Assembly (NCBI GenBank): GCA_035690725.1
Contig: DASSKF010000101.1
Location: forward strand, 1 to 6,869
Direction of reading: 5' to 3'
Origin: DASSKF01 sp035690725
GTDB lineage: Bacteria; Actinomycetota; Actinomycetes; Actinomycetales; Dermatophilaceae
DNA: 6,869 bases
The notes beneath the pieces were generated by a model that did no database searches, had not been told where the DNA came from, and saw only the letters and a list, made by a program, of their open reading frames with translations. The translations under genes and the position numbers were made by a program. Positions within the stretch are counted from its first letter, which is position 1. Each line of letters opens with the position of its first letter. This document shows positions 1 through 5,817 of the stretch, piece by piece.

Positions 1-1782
1 AAGGACAAGCAGCTCTACACCCTCGACCTCGGTGCCCTGGTCGCCGGCAGCCGCTACCGCGGTGACTTCGAGGAGCGCCTCAAGAAGGTGCTCAAGGAGA
101 TCCGCACCCGCGGCGACATCATCCTGTTCATCGACGAGATCCACACCCTCGTCGGTGCCGGTGCCGCCGAGGGCGCCATCGACGCGGCGAGCATCCTCAA
201 GCCGATGCTGGCCCGCGGTGAGCTGCAGACCATCGGCGCGACCACGCTCGACGAGTACCGCAAGCACGTCGAGAAGGACGCCGCCCTCGAGCGCCGGTTC
301 CAGCCGATCCAGGTCAACGAGCCGAACCTCGCGCACGCCATCGAGATCCTCAAGGGGCTGCGCGACCGCTACGAGGCGCACCACCGGGTCTCGATCACGG
401 ACGCGGCGCTGGCGACGGCGGCCAACCTGGCCGACCGCTACATCAACGACCGGTTCCTCCCGGACAAGGCGATCGACCTGATCGACGAGGCCGGTGCCCG
501 GTTGCGGATCCGCCGGATGACCGCTCCGCCGGACCTGCGCGAGTTCGACGAGAAGATCGCGCACGTGCGTCGCGAGAAGGAGTCCGCGATCGACGCGCAG
601 GACTTCGAGAAGGCCGCGTCGCTGCGCGACGACGAGAAGCAGCTGCTCGACCAGAAGGCGCAGCGGGAGAAGGAGTGGCGCAGCGGCGACATGGACGTCG
701 TCGCCGAGGTCGACGAGGAGCTCATCGCCGAGGTCCTCGCCGCGTCCACCGGCATCCCGGTGTTCAAGCTGACCGAGGAGGAGTCCTCGCGGCTGCTCAA
801 CATGGAGGACGAGCTGCACAAGCGGATCGTCGGCATGGACGACGCCATCAAGGCGCTGTCCCAGGCCATCCGCCGCACCCGTGCGGGCCTGAAGGACCCG
901 CGCCGTCCCGGTGGGTCGTTCATCTTCGCCGGGCCGACCGGTGTCGGCAAGACCGAGCTCGCCAAGACGCTGGCCGAGTTCCTCTTCGGCGACGAGGACA
1001 GCCTGATCCAGCTCGACATGAGCGAGTTCTCCGAGAAGCACACGGTCTCGCGGCTGTTCGGCTCGCCTCCCGGCTACGTCGGCTACGAGGAGGGCGGCCA
1101 GCTCACCGAGAAGGTGCGTCGCAAGCCGTTCTCGGTCGTGCTGTTCGACGAGGTCGAGAAGGCCCACCCCGACATCTTCAACTCGCTGTTGCAGATCCTC
1201 GAGGACGGCCGGCTCACCGACTCCCAGGGTCGGGTGGTCGACTTCAAGAACACGGTGATCATCATGACCACCAACCTCGGCACGCGGGACATCTCCAAGG
1301 GCGTCTCCCTCGGCTTCAGCGCCGGCGGCGACAGCCTGACGGACTACGACAAGATGAAGAACAAGGTCACGGACGAGCTCAAGCAGCACTTCCGTCCCGA
1401 GTTCCTCAACCGCGTGGACGACACGATCGTCTTCCCGCAGCTGACGCAGGAGGAGATCATCGCGATCGTCGACCTGATGGTCGCCCGCCTCGACGAGCGG
1501 CTCAAGGACAAGGACATGGGCATCGAGCTCACCGCCTCGGCCAAGAAGCTGCTCGCCAAGCGCGGCTACGACCCGGTGCTGGGCGCGCGGCCGCTGCGCC
1601 GGTCGATCCAGCGGGACATCGAGGACGCGCTGTCCGAGAAGATCCTCTACGGCGAGATCGCGTCCGGCGAGGTCGTGGTCGTCGACACCGAGGGCGAGGG
1701 CAAGGAGGAGCAGTTCACCTTCACGGGGACTCCGCACTCCCACGTCCCGGACGCGCCGCCGATCGAGGCCGCCAGCGAGTAG
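1..1782 (+). CDS. clpC: ATP-dependent Clp protease ATP-binding subunit ClpC (5' end missing)
   Basis: This is the C-terminal 593 residues of a ClpC-type Hsp100 AAA+ unfoldase, which unfolds substrates and feeds them to the ClpP peptidase in the cytoplasm. The frame is open from base 1, so the N-terminal domain and the first Walker A are outside the window; about 250 residues are missing compared with the usual 810-850. Seen in the fragment (residue 1 = base 1): first-ring Walker B FIDEIH (D45, E46); a middle domain with a UVR-like motif around residues 193-217; second-ring Walker A GPTGVGKT (311-318); Walker B LFDEVEKAH (from 381); sensor-1 asparagine in TTNLGT (N425); arginine finger in RPEFLNR (R471); sensor-2 GARPLRR (R530). 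All key residues are intact. A short acidic, poorly conserved tail follows. The UVR motif and moderate middle domain favour ClpC over ClpB. It is followed by a strong hairpin and appears to end its transcription unit. Confidence 0.97.
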   Translation, partial: KDKQLYTLDLGALVAGSRYRGDFEERLKKVLKEIRTRGDIILFIDEIHTLVGAGAAEGAIDAASILKPMLARGELQTIGATTLDEYRKHVEKDAALERRFQPIQVNEPNLAHAIEILKGLRDRYEAHHRVSITDAALATAANLADRYINDRFLPDKAIDLIDEAGARLRIRRMTAPPDLREFDEKIAHVRREKESAIDAQDFEKAASLRDDEKQLLDQKAQREKEWRSGDMDVVAEVDEELIAEVLAASTGIPVFKLTEEESSRLLNMEDELHKRIVGMDDAIKALSQAIRRTRAGLKDPRRPGGSFIFAGPTGVGKTELAKTLAEFLFGDEDSLIQLDMSEFSEKHTVSRLFGSPPGYVGYEEGGQLTEKVRRKPFSVVLFDEVEKAHPDIFNSLLQILEDGRLTDSQGRVVDFKNTVIIMTTNLGTRDISKGVSLGFSAGGDSLTDYDKMKNKVTDELKQHFRPEFLNRVDDTIVFPQLTQEEIIAIVDLMVARLDERLKDKDMGIELTASAKKLLAKRGYDPVLGARPLRRSIQRDIEDALSEKILYGEIASGEVVVVDTEGEGKEEQFTFTGTPHSHVPDAPPIEAASE

Positions 1783-1821
1783 TGGTCTCGCCGCGGTGGT
1801 AGCTCCTCGCTGAACCACGGT

Positions 1822-1859
1822 GTGCCGGCCGCTCATCCTCCGGGGTGGGCGGCCGGCAC
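1822..1859 (+). terminator. Long GC-rich hairpin, likely terminator of clpC
   Basis: Starting 39 bases after the clpC stop, GTGCCGGCCGC (1822-1832) pairs perfectly with GCGGCCGGCAC (1849-1859). The pairing continues inward through 1833-1838 with 1843-1848, with two G-T wobbles, leaving a TCCG tetraloop (1839-1842). That gives a stem of about 17 bp. The tail TCGTCTGTCCC is only moderately T-rich, which is common for actinobacterial terminators. The structure is nearly symmetric, but no gene converges on it from the right, so termination of clpC is the simplest reading. Confidence 0.82.
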
Positions 1860-2007
1860 TCGTCTGTCCCGGGCCTTCGCAGCCACGGCGGACCTCCCGC
1901 ATGGGGGATCGGGTTGGGGTGTCCCCGATGTGCCGCGCCGGGCGGCCGCGGCCCTGCAGGACCTGGGCCGCGTCGAGCGGCCGGGCCCGGCCGTCGAGCC
2001 CTCGTCG
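1860..2007. other. Structured intergenic region upstream of the AraC-type gene
   Basis: No gene is supported here; the reading frames lack family features and a ribosome binding site. The stretch is rich in inverted repeats. TTGGGG/CCCCGA forms a short stem (1914-1919 with 1923-1928, one G-T wobble). CGCGGCCC (1947-1954) pairs with GGGCCGCG (1965-1972) across a 10-base loop. A perfect 16-bp palindrome, CGGCCGGGCCCGGCCG, lies at 1978-1993. Such palindromes arise easily in GC-rich DNA, but their concentration just before a regulator gene suggests regulatory DNA. Confidence 0.5.
1971..1999 (+). promoter_or_regulatory. Direct repeat with 21-bp spacing, possible AraC-type operator
   Basis: CGTCGAGC occurs at 1971-1978 and again at 1992-1999, in the same orientation and 21 bp (two helical turns) apart. 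A 16-bp palindrome (1978-1993) spans the interval. The downstream copy ends 8 bases before the predicted -10 box of the adjacent AraC-family gene, so it overlaps the core promoter. Direct half-sites 21 bp apart are the known arrangement for E. coli AraC at araI1-araI2. That this is an autoregulatory site is inference from position and geometry only. Confidence 0.35.
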
Positions 2008-2013
2008 TAGGCT
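2008..2013 (+). promoter_or_regulatory. -10 box for leaderless transcription of the AraC-family gene
   Basis: TAGGCT fits the actinobacterial TANNNT -10 pattern. It is followed by exactly six bases (CAGCTC) and then the ATG at 2020, so a start site seven bases past the hexamer would be the A of the start codon. No Shine-Dalgarno sequence precedes this ATG, consistent with a leaderless mRNA. No clear -35 hexamer is seen; that position falls in the 1978-1993 palindrome. Confidence 0.6.
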
Positions 2014-2019
2014 CAGCTC

Positions 2020-2823
2020 ATGGTGGCCGAGCACCACGTGTGGACGGCACCGGGTCGCGGACCGATCGGGCGCGCCGTCGGGTACCGGTATGCCGGGATG
2101 CCCGCCGGTGCCCACCGGGGTGTGCCGAGCCGGTGGCTGACCCTGATCATCACCCTGGAGGAGCCACTCGACGTCACCGACGCCCTCGGGCGCCGAGAGC
2201 GGTTCGACGCACTGGTGGCCGGCCTGGACGACGCCGCGTCCCTGATCCGGCACGAAGGGCGGATGACCGGCGTGCAGCTCGACCTCGACCCGCTGTGCGC
2301 GCCGGCGGTGTTCGGCCTGCCCGCCGGGGAGCTGGTGCGGCAGTCGGTGCCGCTGGAGCAGGTCTGGGGCCGCGACGCCACCCGGCTGCGGGAGCACATG
2401 CAGGAGCTGGACGACTGGCCGAGCCGGCTGCAGCTCGTCCGCGAGCAGGTCGCGAGCCGCCTCCGGGTGGGCACCCCGCCGCGCCCCGAGGTCCACCACG
2501 TCTGGCAGCGGATGGTCCGGGCCGAGGGCCGGGTCGAGATTGGTGCGCTGGCAAGGGAGGTCGGCTACTCCCGGCGGCACCTGTCCGCCCAGTTCCGCGA
2601 TCAGCTCGGCCTGCCCCCCAGCCGGCTGCGCCGGGTGCTGCGCTTCGACCGTGCGCAGCGGCTGCTCGCCAGCGCCGCCCGCCCCGAGCTCGCCCGCATC
2701 GCCGCGGAGGCCGGGTATGCCGACCAGGCGCACTTCACCCGGGACTTCACCGCGTTCGCCGGCTGCCCGCCGTCGGCGCTCTACCGGGATCCGCTGCGGC
2801 TGGCAGGTCCGGACGCCCGCTGA
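2020..2823 (+). CDS. AraC-family transcriptional regulator
   Basis: A 267-residue DNA-binding regulator. The C-terminal third (about residues 158-254) is a typical AraC/XylS domain with two helix-turn-helix units: the first around 172-194 (ALAREVGYSRRHLSAQFRD) and the second around 225-248 (IAAEAGYADQAHFTRDFTAF). The second is the better conserved in this family, with its GYADQAHFTRDF signature intact. The N-terminal 150 residues look like the effector or dimerisation part, with an aromatic stretch near residues 20-25 (GYRYAG) resembling the DUF6597 type; the ligand cannot be told. The ATG at 2020 is chosen because a TANNNT box sits at leaderless distance and the preceding sequence lacks a ribosome site. 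The gene stands alone between the clpC terminator and a tandem repeat. Its targets may include itself or the downstream acetyltransferase, but that is inference. Confidence 0.93.
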   Translation: MVAEHHVWTAPGRGPIGRAVGYRYAGMPAGAHRGVPSRWLTLIITLEEPLDVTDALGRRERFDALVAGLDDAASLIRHEGRMTGVQLDLDPLCAPAVFGLPAGELVRQSVPLEQVWGRDATRLREHMQELDDWPSRLQLVREQVASRLRVGTPPRPEVHHVWQRMVRAEGRVEIGALAREVGYSRRHLSAQFRDQLGLPPSRLRRVLRFDRAQRLLASAARPELARIAAEAGYADQAHFTRDFTAFAGCPPSALYRDPLRLAGPDAR

Positions 2824-2839
2824 GGAGGGTGCCGAGCGC

Positions 2840-2941
2840 CGTCCGGTCCGGCATTTCTCACGACGGCGTGAGTTGTGCGGCCGCATCGGGCGTCCGGCCC
2901 GGCGTTTCTCACGACGGCGTGAGTTGTGCGGCGGTATCGGC
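2840..2941. repeat. Tandem 51-bp repeat, two units, each with a palindrome
   Basis: Unit 1 is 2840-2890 and unit 2 is 2891-2941, directly abutting. They match at 46 of 51 positions, with a fully identical 28-base core (2854-2881 and 2905-2932). Each core holds CTCACG-ACGG-CGTGAG (2857-2872 and 2908-2923), a perfect 6-bp inverted repeat around four bases, followed by TTGTGCGGC. The array starts 17 bases after the AraC-type gene stop and ends 8 bases before the -10 box of the acetyltransferase gene. It could be a tandem operator or a copy of a genome-wide dispersed intergenic repeat; this window alone cannot decide. Confidence 0.9.
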
Positions 2942-2949
2942 GCCGCTCC

Positions 2950-2955
2950 TACGAT
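2950..2955 (+). promoter_or_regulatory. -10 box for leaderless transcription of the GNAT gene
   Basis: TACGAT fits TANNNT and is followed by six bases (GCCGGG) and then GTG at 2962, so the predicted transcription start is the G of the start codon. A TTGTGC at 2924-2929, inside the second 51-bp unit, resembles a -35 box but the 20-base spacer is longer than usual. The repeat therefore probably supplies or overlaps the upstream promoter element. Confidence 0.6.
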
Positions 2956-2961
2956 GCCGGG

Positions 2962-3471
2962 GTGATCATCCGGGACGCCACGGAGCAGGACTGGCCGCAG
3001 ATCCACCCGTTCTTCGCGCAGATCGTGTCGGCGGGCGAGACCTACGCCTACCCCGAGGACCTGTCGTCGGAGGAGGCCCGCGAGCTCTGGATGGCAGGGC
3101 CTCCGGGGCGCACCGTGGTGGCCGTCGACGGCGACACCGTCCTGGGCTCGGCCACGATGGGGCCGAACCGGCCCGGTCGCGGCGCGCACATCGCCACGGC
3201 GAGCTTCATGGTGGACCCGGCGGCCGCCGGTCGTGGCGTCGGACGGGCCCTCGGCGAGGAGCTGCTCCGCTGGGCCGACGTACAGCGCTACCGCGGAATC
3301 CAGTTCAACGCCGTCGTGGAGACCAACGCCGCGGCGGTGACGCTGTGGCAGAGCCTCGGGTTCACCGTCCTCGCGACCGTCCCCGGTGCGTTCCGGCACC
3401 CGACGCACGGATACGTCGGCCTGCACGTCATGTTCCGCGCCCTCGACGGGGGCGCTGAGCGGCGACGCTGA
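2962..3471 (+). CDS. GNAT family N-acetyltransferase
   Basis: A 169-residue single-domain protein of the Gcn5-related acetyltransferase fold, which transfers acetyl from acetyl-CoA to an amine. The acetyl-CoA pyrophosphate-binding loop is plain: AGRGVGRA at residues 89-96, preceded by the strand ATASFMVDP. A second conserved block, NAVVETNAAAVTLWQSLGF (116-134), is the usual C-terminal half of the fold. The N-terminus IIRDATEQDW is the standard GNAT opening, which supports GTG 2962 over the longer frame from GTG 2926: the extra 12 residues would be arginine-rich and encoded partly by the 51-bp repeat. The segment AGETYAYPEDL matches a subgroup common in actinomycetes. The substrate (amino acid, antibiotic or small amine) is not evident. 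It stands alone, with a probable leaderless promoter. Confidence 0.92.
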   Translation: MIIRDATEQDWPQIHPFFAQIVSAGETYAYPEDLSSEEARELWMAGPPGRTVVAVDGDTVLGSATMGPNRPGRGAHIATASFMVDPAAAGRGVGRALGEELLRWADVQRYRGIQFNAVVETNAAAVTLWQSLGFTVLATVPGAFRHPTHGYVGLHVMFRALDGGAERRR

Positions 3472-3531
3472 CCCCCCCGGCGGCCGAGCGGGTGTTCCCA
3501 TTCGTTCAAGACGCGGCGACCCCGGCCGCGC

Positions 3532-3537
3532 CATGCT
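3532..3537 (+). promoter_or_regulatory. Possible -10 box before the first VOC gene
   Basis: CATGCT differs from TANNNT at the first base and ends seven bases before ATG 3545, giving a transcript starting one base before, or at, the start codon. No Shine-Dalgarno sequence is seen before ATG 3533 or ATG 3545. The geometry resembles that of the two upstream genes, but the match is weaker. Confidence 0.3.
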
Positions 3538-3544
3538 GGCGGAC

Positions 3545-4015
3545 ATGAGCACCGACACCTCGACACCACCGGCCGGCGCAGCGCCGACCGCAGCGGCTCC
3601 CGCCCTGACCGGCCTGACGCCGTACCTGTACTACCCGGACGTCGACGACGCGCTCGACTGGCTCGAGCGCGTCCTCGGGTTCGGCCCGGTCACCCGCTGG
3701 ACCCACGACGAGAGCGGCACCGTCGAGGCACGCATCGGGGTCGGCCCGGTCAACCTCGACATGACCCGCCGGGAGCCGGGTCCGGACCGCGGCGCCGGCA
3801 TGCTCTTCATCGTCCACGTCGACGACGTCGACCGCCACCATGCGCGCGTCAGCGCACAGGCCGGGCCGAGCCGGCCGGTGAGCGCTCCCCGCGACGAGCC
3901 CTACGGTCCCCGGGTCTTCGACCTCACCGACCCCTGGGGGTACCGCTGGTACTTCTGGCAGGGCGACGCGACGCCGCCGACCGACACCACCACCACGGGA
4001 GCGGGCAATGACTGA
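3545..4015 (+). CDS. VOC family protein (glyoxalase/bleomycin-resistance fold)
   Basis: A 156-residue protein. Residues 1-21 are a Ser/Thr/Ala/Pro-rich tail. The VOC domain then begins with LTPYLYYPDVDDALDWLERV (24-43) followed by LGF, the classic first beta-alpha unit, and ends near DLTDPWGYRWYFW, the counterpart of the family DPxGxxW block. The C-terminus is again Thr/Gly-rich. Positions that often carry His or Glu metal ligands look replaced (Tyr in the first strand, no Glu after DPWGYRW), so a metal-free binding or antibiotic-sequestering role is as likely as an enzyme; this is inference. Start choice: ATG 3545 sits just after a -10-like box; ATG 3533 in frame would add four residues. The next gene overlaps the last eight bases, so the two are probably co-translated. 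Confidence 0.85.
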   Translation: MSTDTSTPPAGAAPTAAAPALTGLTPYLYYPDVDDALDWLERVLGFGPVTRWTHDESGTVEARIGVGPVNLDMTRREPGPDRGAGMLFIVHVDDVDRHHARVSAQAGPSRPVSAPRDEPYGPRVFDLTDPWGYRWYFWQGDATPPTDTTTTGAGND

Positions 4016-4436
4016 CGCGGGCACCACCGGCGGCACCACCACCAGCACCGTCGGCGTCTGGCCGGCGTTCCAGTACGCCGACGCCCCGGCAGCGATCGCC
4101 TTCCTCGTCGACGTGCTCGGCTTCACCGAGTCGGTCCGCTTCGCCGACGGCGACACCGTCCACCACGCGGAGCTGCGTGGCCCCGCCGGCGGTGGCGTCA
4201 TGCTCGGCACCCGCCGGGACGGCTCGCCCCTGAGCGAGATGCCGCCGGCCAGCGGGGCGGCATACCTGTTCTGCCCCGACCCGGACGAGCTGTATGCCCG
4301 GGCACGCCGGGCGGGCGCGCGCATCGTCCGGGAGCTGGAGGACACGGACTACGGGTCGCGGGAGTTCGCGGTCGCCGACCCGGAGGGCGTCGTCTGGAGC
4401 GTCGGCACGTATGCCGGCCACGGCCACGGCGGCTGA
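4008..4436 (+). CDS. VOC family protein, second of an overlapping pair
   Basis: A 142-residue VOC protein of the PhnB-like glyoxalase group: VWPAFQYADAPAAIAFLVDV then LGF is the first beta-alpha unit, HAELRGPAGGGVMLG the middle strands, and DYGSREFAVADPEGVVW the closing block, where the usual DPEGNxW asparagine is Val. The first 15 residues are Thr/Gly-rich. The ATG at 4008 overlaps the preceding stop (ATGACTGA) and has GGGAG at 3997-4001, six bases upstream, so translation may be both coupled and direct. The C-terminus ends in a His/Gly-rich HGHGG. The substrate is not evident. It is convergent with glutaminase; the two stop codons are nine bases apart. Confidence 0.9.
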   Translation: MTDAGTTGGTTTSTVGVWPAFQYADAPAAIAFLVDVLGFTESVRFADGDTVHHAELRGPAGGGVMLGTRRDGSPLSEMPPASGAAYLFCPDPDELYARARRAGARIVRELEDTDYGSREFAVADPEGVVWSVGTYAGHGHGG

Positions 4437-4448
4437 GCGCCGCGCTCA
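4434..4448. terminator. Palindrome holding both convergent stop codons, weak bidirectional terminator candidate
   Basis: TGAGCG-CCG-CGCTCA is a perfect 6-bp inverted repeat around three bases. Its left end is the TGA of the VOC gene and its right end, read on the other strand, is the TGA of glutaminase. The position suits a shared terminator for converging genes. However, the stem is short and there is no T-run on either side, so termination is only a possibility. Confidence 0.35.
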
Positions 4449-5693
4449 CCACCCGGAGGTGGCCAGCTCGCCGCGCAGGTCGGTGGACTCGTGGTCGACG
4501 CAGCGGAGCAGCCGGCGCCCGGACCGGTCCGTCACGACGACCCGGGCGCCGTCCTCGCGCAGGGTGGCGAGCCGCGCGTCGATCATCTGGGCGGCCAGCC
4601 GCTGCAGCCGGGTGACGTGGCTGACGTCGAGCACGACCCGGGTCCCCTCGCCGCGGACCTCCTCGAGCGCCGCCAGCACGGTCTCCGCGGCGGCGAACTC
4701 GATCTCGCCCTGCAGCCGCCACAGGCAGGTGCCGTCGAGGTCGGTGGCGTGGAACACGGTGGGCGCGGACAGGCCCAGGTCGTGCATCAGGTGCAGCTCG
4801 AAGCGCTCGGACAGCTGCTGCGCGGCGGCGATGGCCCGCACCGAGTTGCCCCGGTGGTCCAGCCGCGGGCTGTACGCCCCGAAGCCGAGCTGGGCCGGGC
4901 TCGCCGCGGCCAGGCACCCGGAGATGCCGCTCTTGGCGGGCAGGCCCACCCGGAGCAGCCACTCACCGGCGTAGTCGTACATCCCGCACGTGGCCATCAC
5001 CGTCAGCACGTGCTCGGCGACCCGGCCCGGGACGACGCGCTCGCCGGTGCACGGGTTCACCCCGCCGTTGCCGAGCGTGGCGGCCATGACGGCGAGGTCC
5101 ACGCAGTCGACCACCAGGGAGCACTGCCGGAAGTACACCTCCACGGCCTCGTCGGCGTCGGAGGACAGCGAGCCCGCGCTGCGCATCAGGTAGGCGAGGG
5201 CCCGGTTGCGGTCGCCGACAGTGCGCTCCGCCGCACACACCTGCTCGTCCAGCTGCAGCTCACGGCCCGCGAAGGCCGACAGCGCGGTACGGATCCGCCC
5301 CCACTTCTCCTCGCGGCCGCCGGGCACGAGCGAGGAGGTGACGACCGCACCGGCGTTGACCATCGGGTTGTCCGGCCGCCCGGTGCCCTCCTCGAGGCTG
5401 ATCGCGTTGAACGCCTCACCGCTCGGCTCCGCCCCCACGTGCTCCAGGACGGTGTCGAGACCGAGCTCGGCCAGCGTCAGGGCGAACACGAACGGCTTGG
5501 CCACCGACTGGATGCTGAACGGCACCCGTGCGTCGCCGGCCGCGTAGACGTTGCCGGCCATGCTCACCACGGCCATGCCGAACAGCTGCGGGTCGGCCGC
5601 CGCCAGCTGGGGGAGGTATGCCGACACCTCGCCGGCCGAGTCGGCCTCGGCTGCGGCGTGGATCTGCTGCAGCTGCGTGGTGACGAGGTCCAC
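4446..5693 (-). CDS. glsA: Glutaminase A with C-terminal STAS domain
   Basis: A 415-residue beta-lactamase-fold glutaminase that hydrolyses L-glutamine to L-glutamate and ammonia in the cytoplasm. The catalytic Ser-Lys pair is in SIQSVAK (S63, K66). Other family blocks are RPDNPMVNAGA (106-116), the glutamine-binding E-x6-N (E156, N163), Tyr187, the ATLGNGGVNP block (205-214), TCGMYD with Tyr239, and the VGLPAKSG motif (249-256). The usual Gly after KSGxxG is Cys (C260). Bacterial stand-alone enzymes run to about 310 residues; here residues 312-405 add a STAS-like domain (LWRLQGEIEF, then VVLDVSHVTRL). The phosphoacceptor Ser/Thr seen in anti-sigma antagonists is not obvious, so it may be a binding or assembly module. 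GTG 5693 is chosen for the strong AAAGGAG six bases upstream. The gene is divergent from the small membrane pair. Confidence 0.96.
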   Translation of the reverse strand: MDLVTTQLQQIHAAAEADSAGEVSAYLPQLAAADPQLFGMAVVSMAGNVYAAGDARVPFSIQSVAKPFVFALTLAELGLDTVLEHVGAEPSGEAFNAISLEEGTGRPDNPMVNAGAVVTSSLVPGGREEKWGRIRTALSAFAGRELQLDEQVCAAERTVGDRNRALAYLMRSAGSLSSDADEAVEVYFRQCSLVVDCVDLAVMAATLGNGGVNPCTGERVVPGRVAEHVLTVMATCGMYDYAGEWLLRVGLPAKSGISGCLAAASPAQLGFGAYSPRLDHRGNSVRAIAAAQQLSERFELHLMHDLGLSAPTVFHATDLDGTCLWRLQGEIEFAAAETVLAALEEVRGEGTRVVLDVSHVTRLQRLAAQMIDARLATLREDGARVVVTDRSGRRLLRCVDHESTDLRGELATSGW

Positions 5694-5817
5694 CGGTGGC
5701 TCCTTTGTGCGGTGCGGCCGAGCTGTGCTATCCGTGGGGGCGGTGCGCCGCTCGGCGCGACCCCGGACGAGGGCGACCGTACCCGGACTGACGACGGCCG
5801 GCAGACAGGAGGCTGTC
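5694..5817. promoter_or_regulatory. Divergent intergenic region between glutaminase and the membrane-protein pair
   Basis: The 124 bases must hold start signals for both directions. On the minus strand AAAGGAG (5706-5700) is the glutaminase ribosome site; TAGCAC (5730-5725) is a weak -10 candidate. On the plus strand AGGAGG (5807-5812) precedes GTG 5818 by five bases. In the middle is a 14-bp inverted repeat, GCGCCG-CT-CGGCGC (5745-5758), which could be an operator for one or both genes. No confident -10/-35 pair is seen for the plus strand. Confidence 0.5.

Noticed and set aside
675..1802. Long frame inside clpC in another phase
   Set aside because: Arg/Gly/His-rich low-complexity translation within an intact clpC; typical shadow frame.
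2857..2872. Palindrome in the 51-bp unit as the terminator of the AraC-type gene
   Set aside because: The stem is only 6 bp and is followed by TTGTGCGG without a T-run; the second copy would also sit at the next promoter.
2840..2941. CRISPR-like array
   Set aside because: Only two units, directly abutting with no variable spacers, and no cas genes nearby.
2926..2961. Upstream GTG start for the GNAT gene
   Set aside because: The added 12 residues are Arg-rich, are encoded in the 51-bp repeat and promoter, and lie before the normal GNAT N-terminus; no ribosome site.
1845..3458. Long plus-strand frame of 537 codons across the AraC-type and GNAT genes
   Set aside because: Its translation is Arg/Pro/Ala/Gly-rich with no domain, and it overlaps two genes with clear families in other frames.
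3386..3544. Upstream extension of the first VOC gene
   Set aside because: The added residues overlap the GNAT gene end and have no family resemblance; the VOC domain begins well after ATG 3545.
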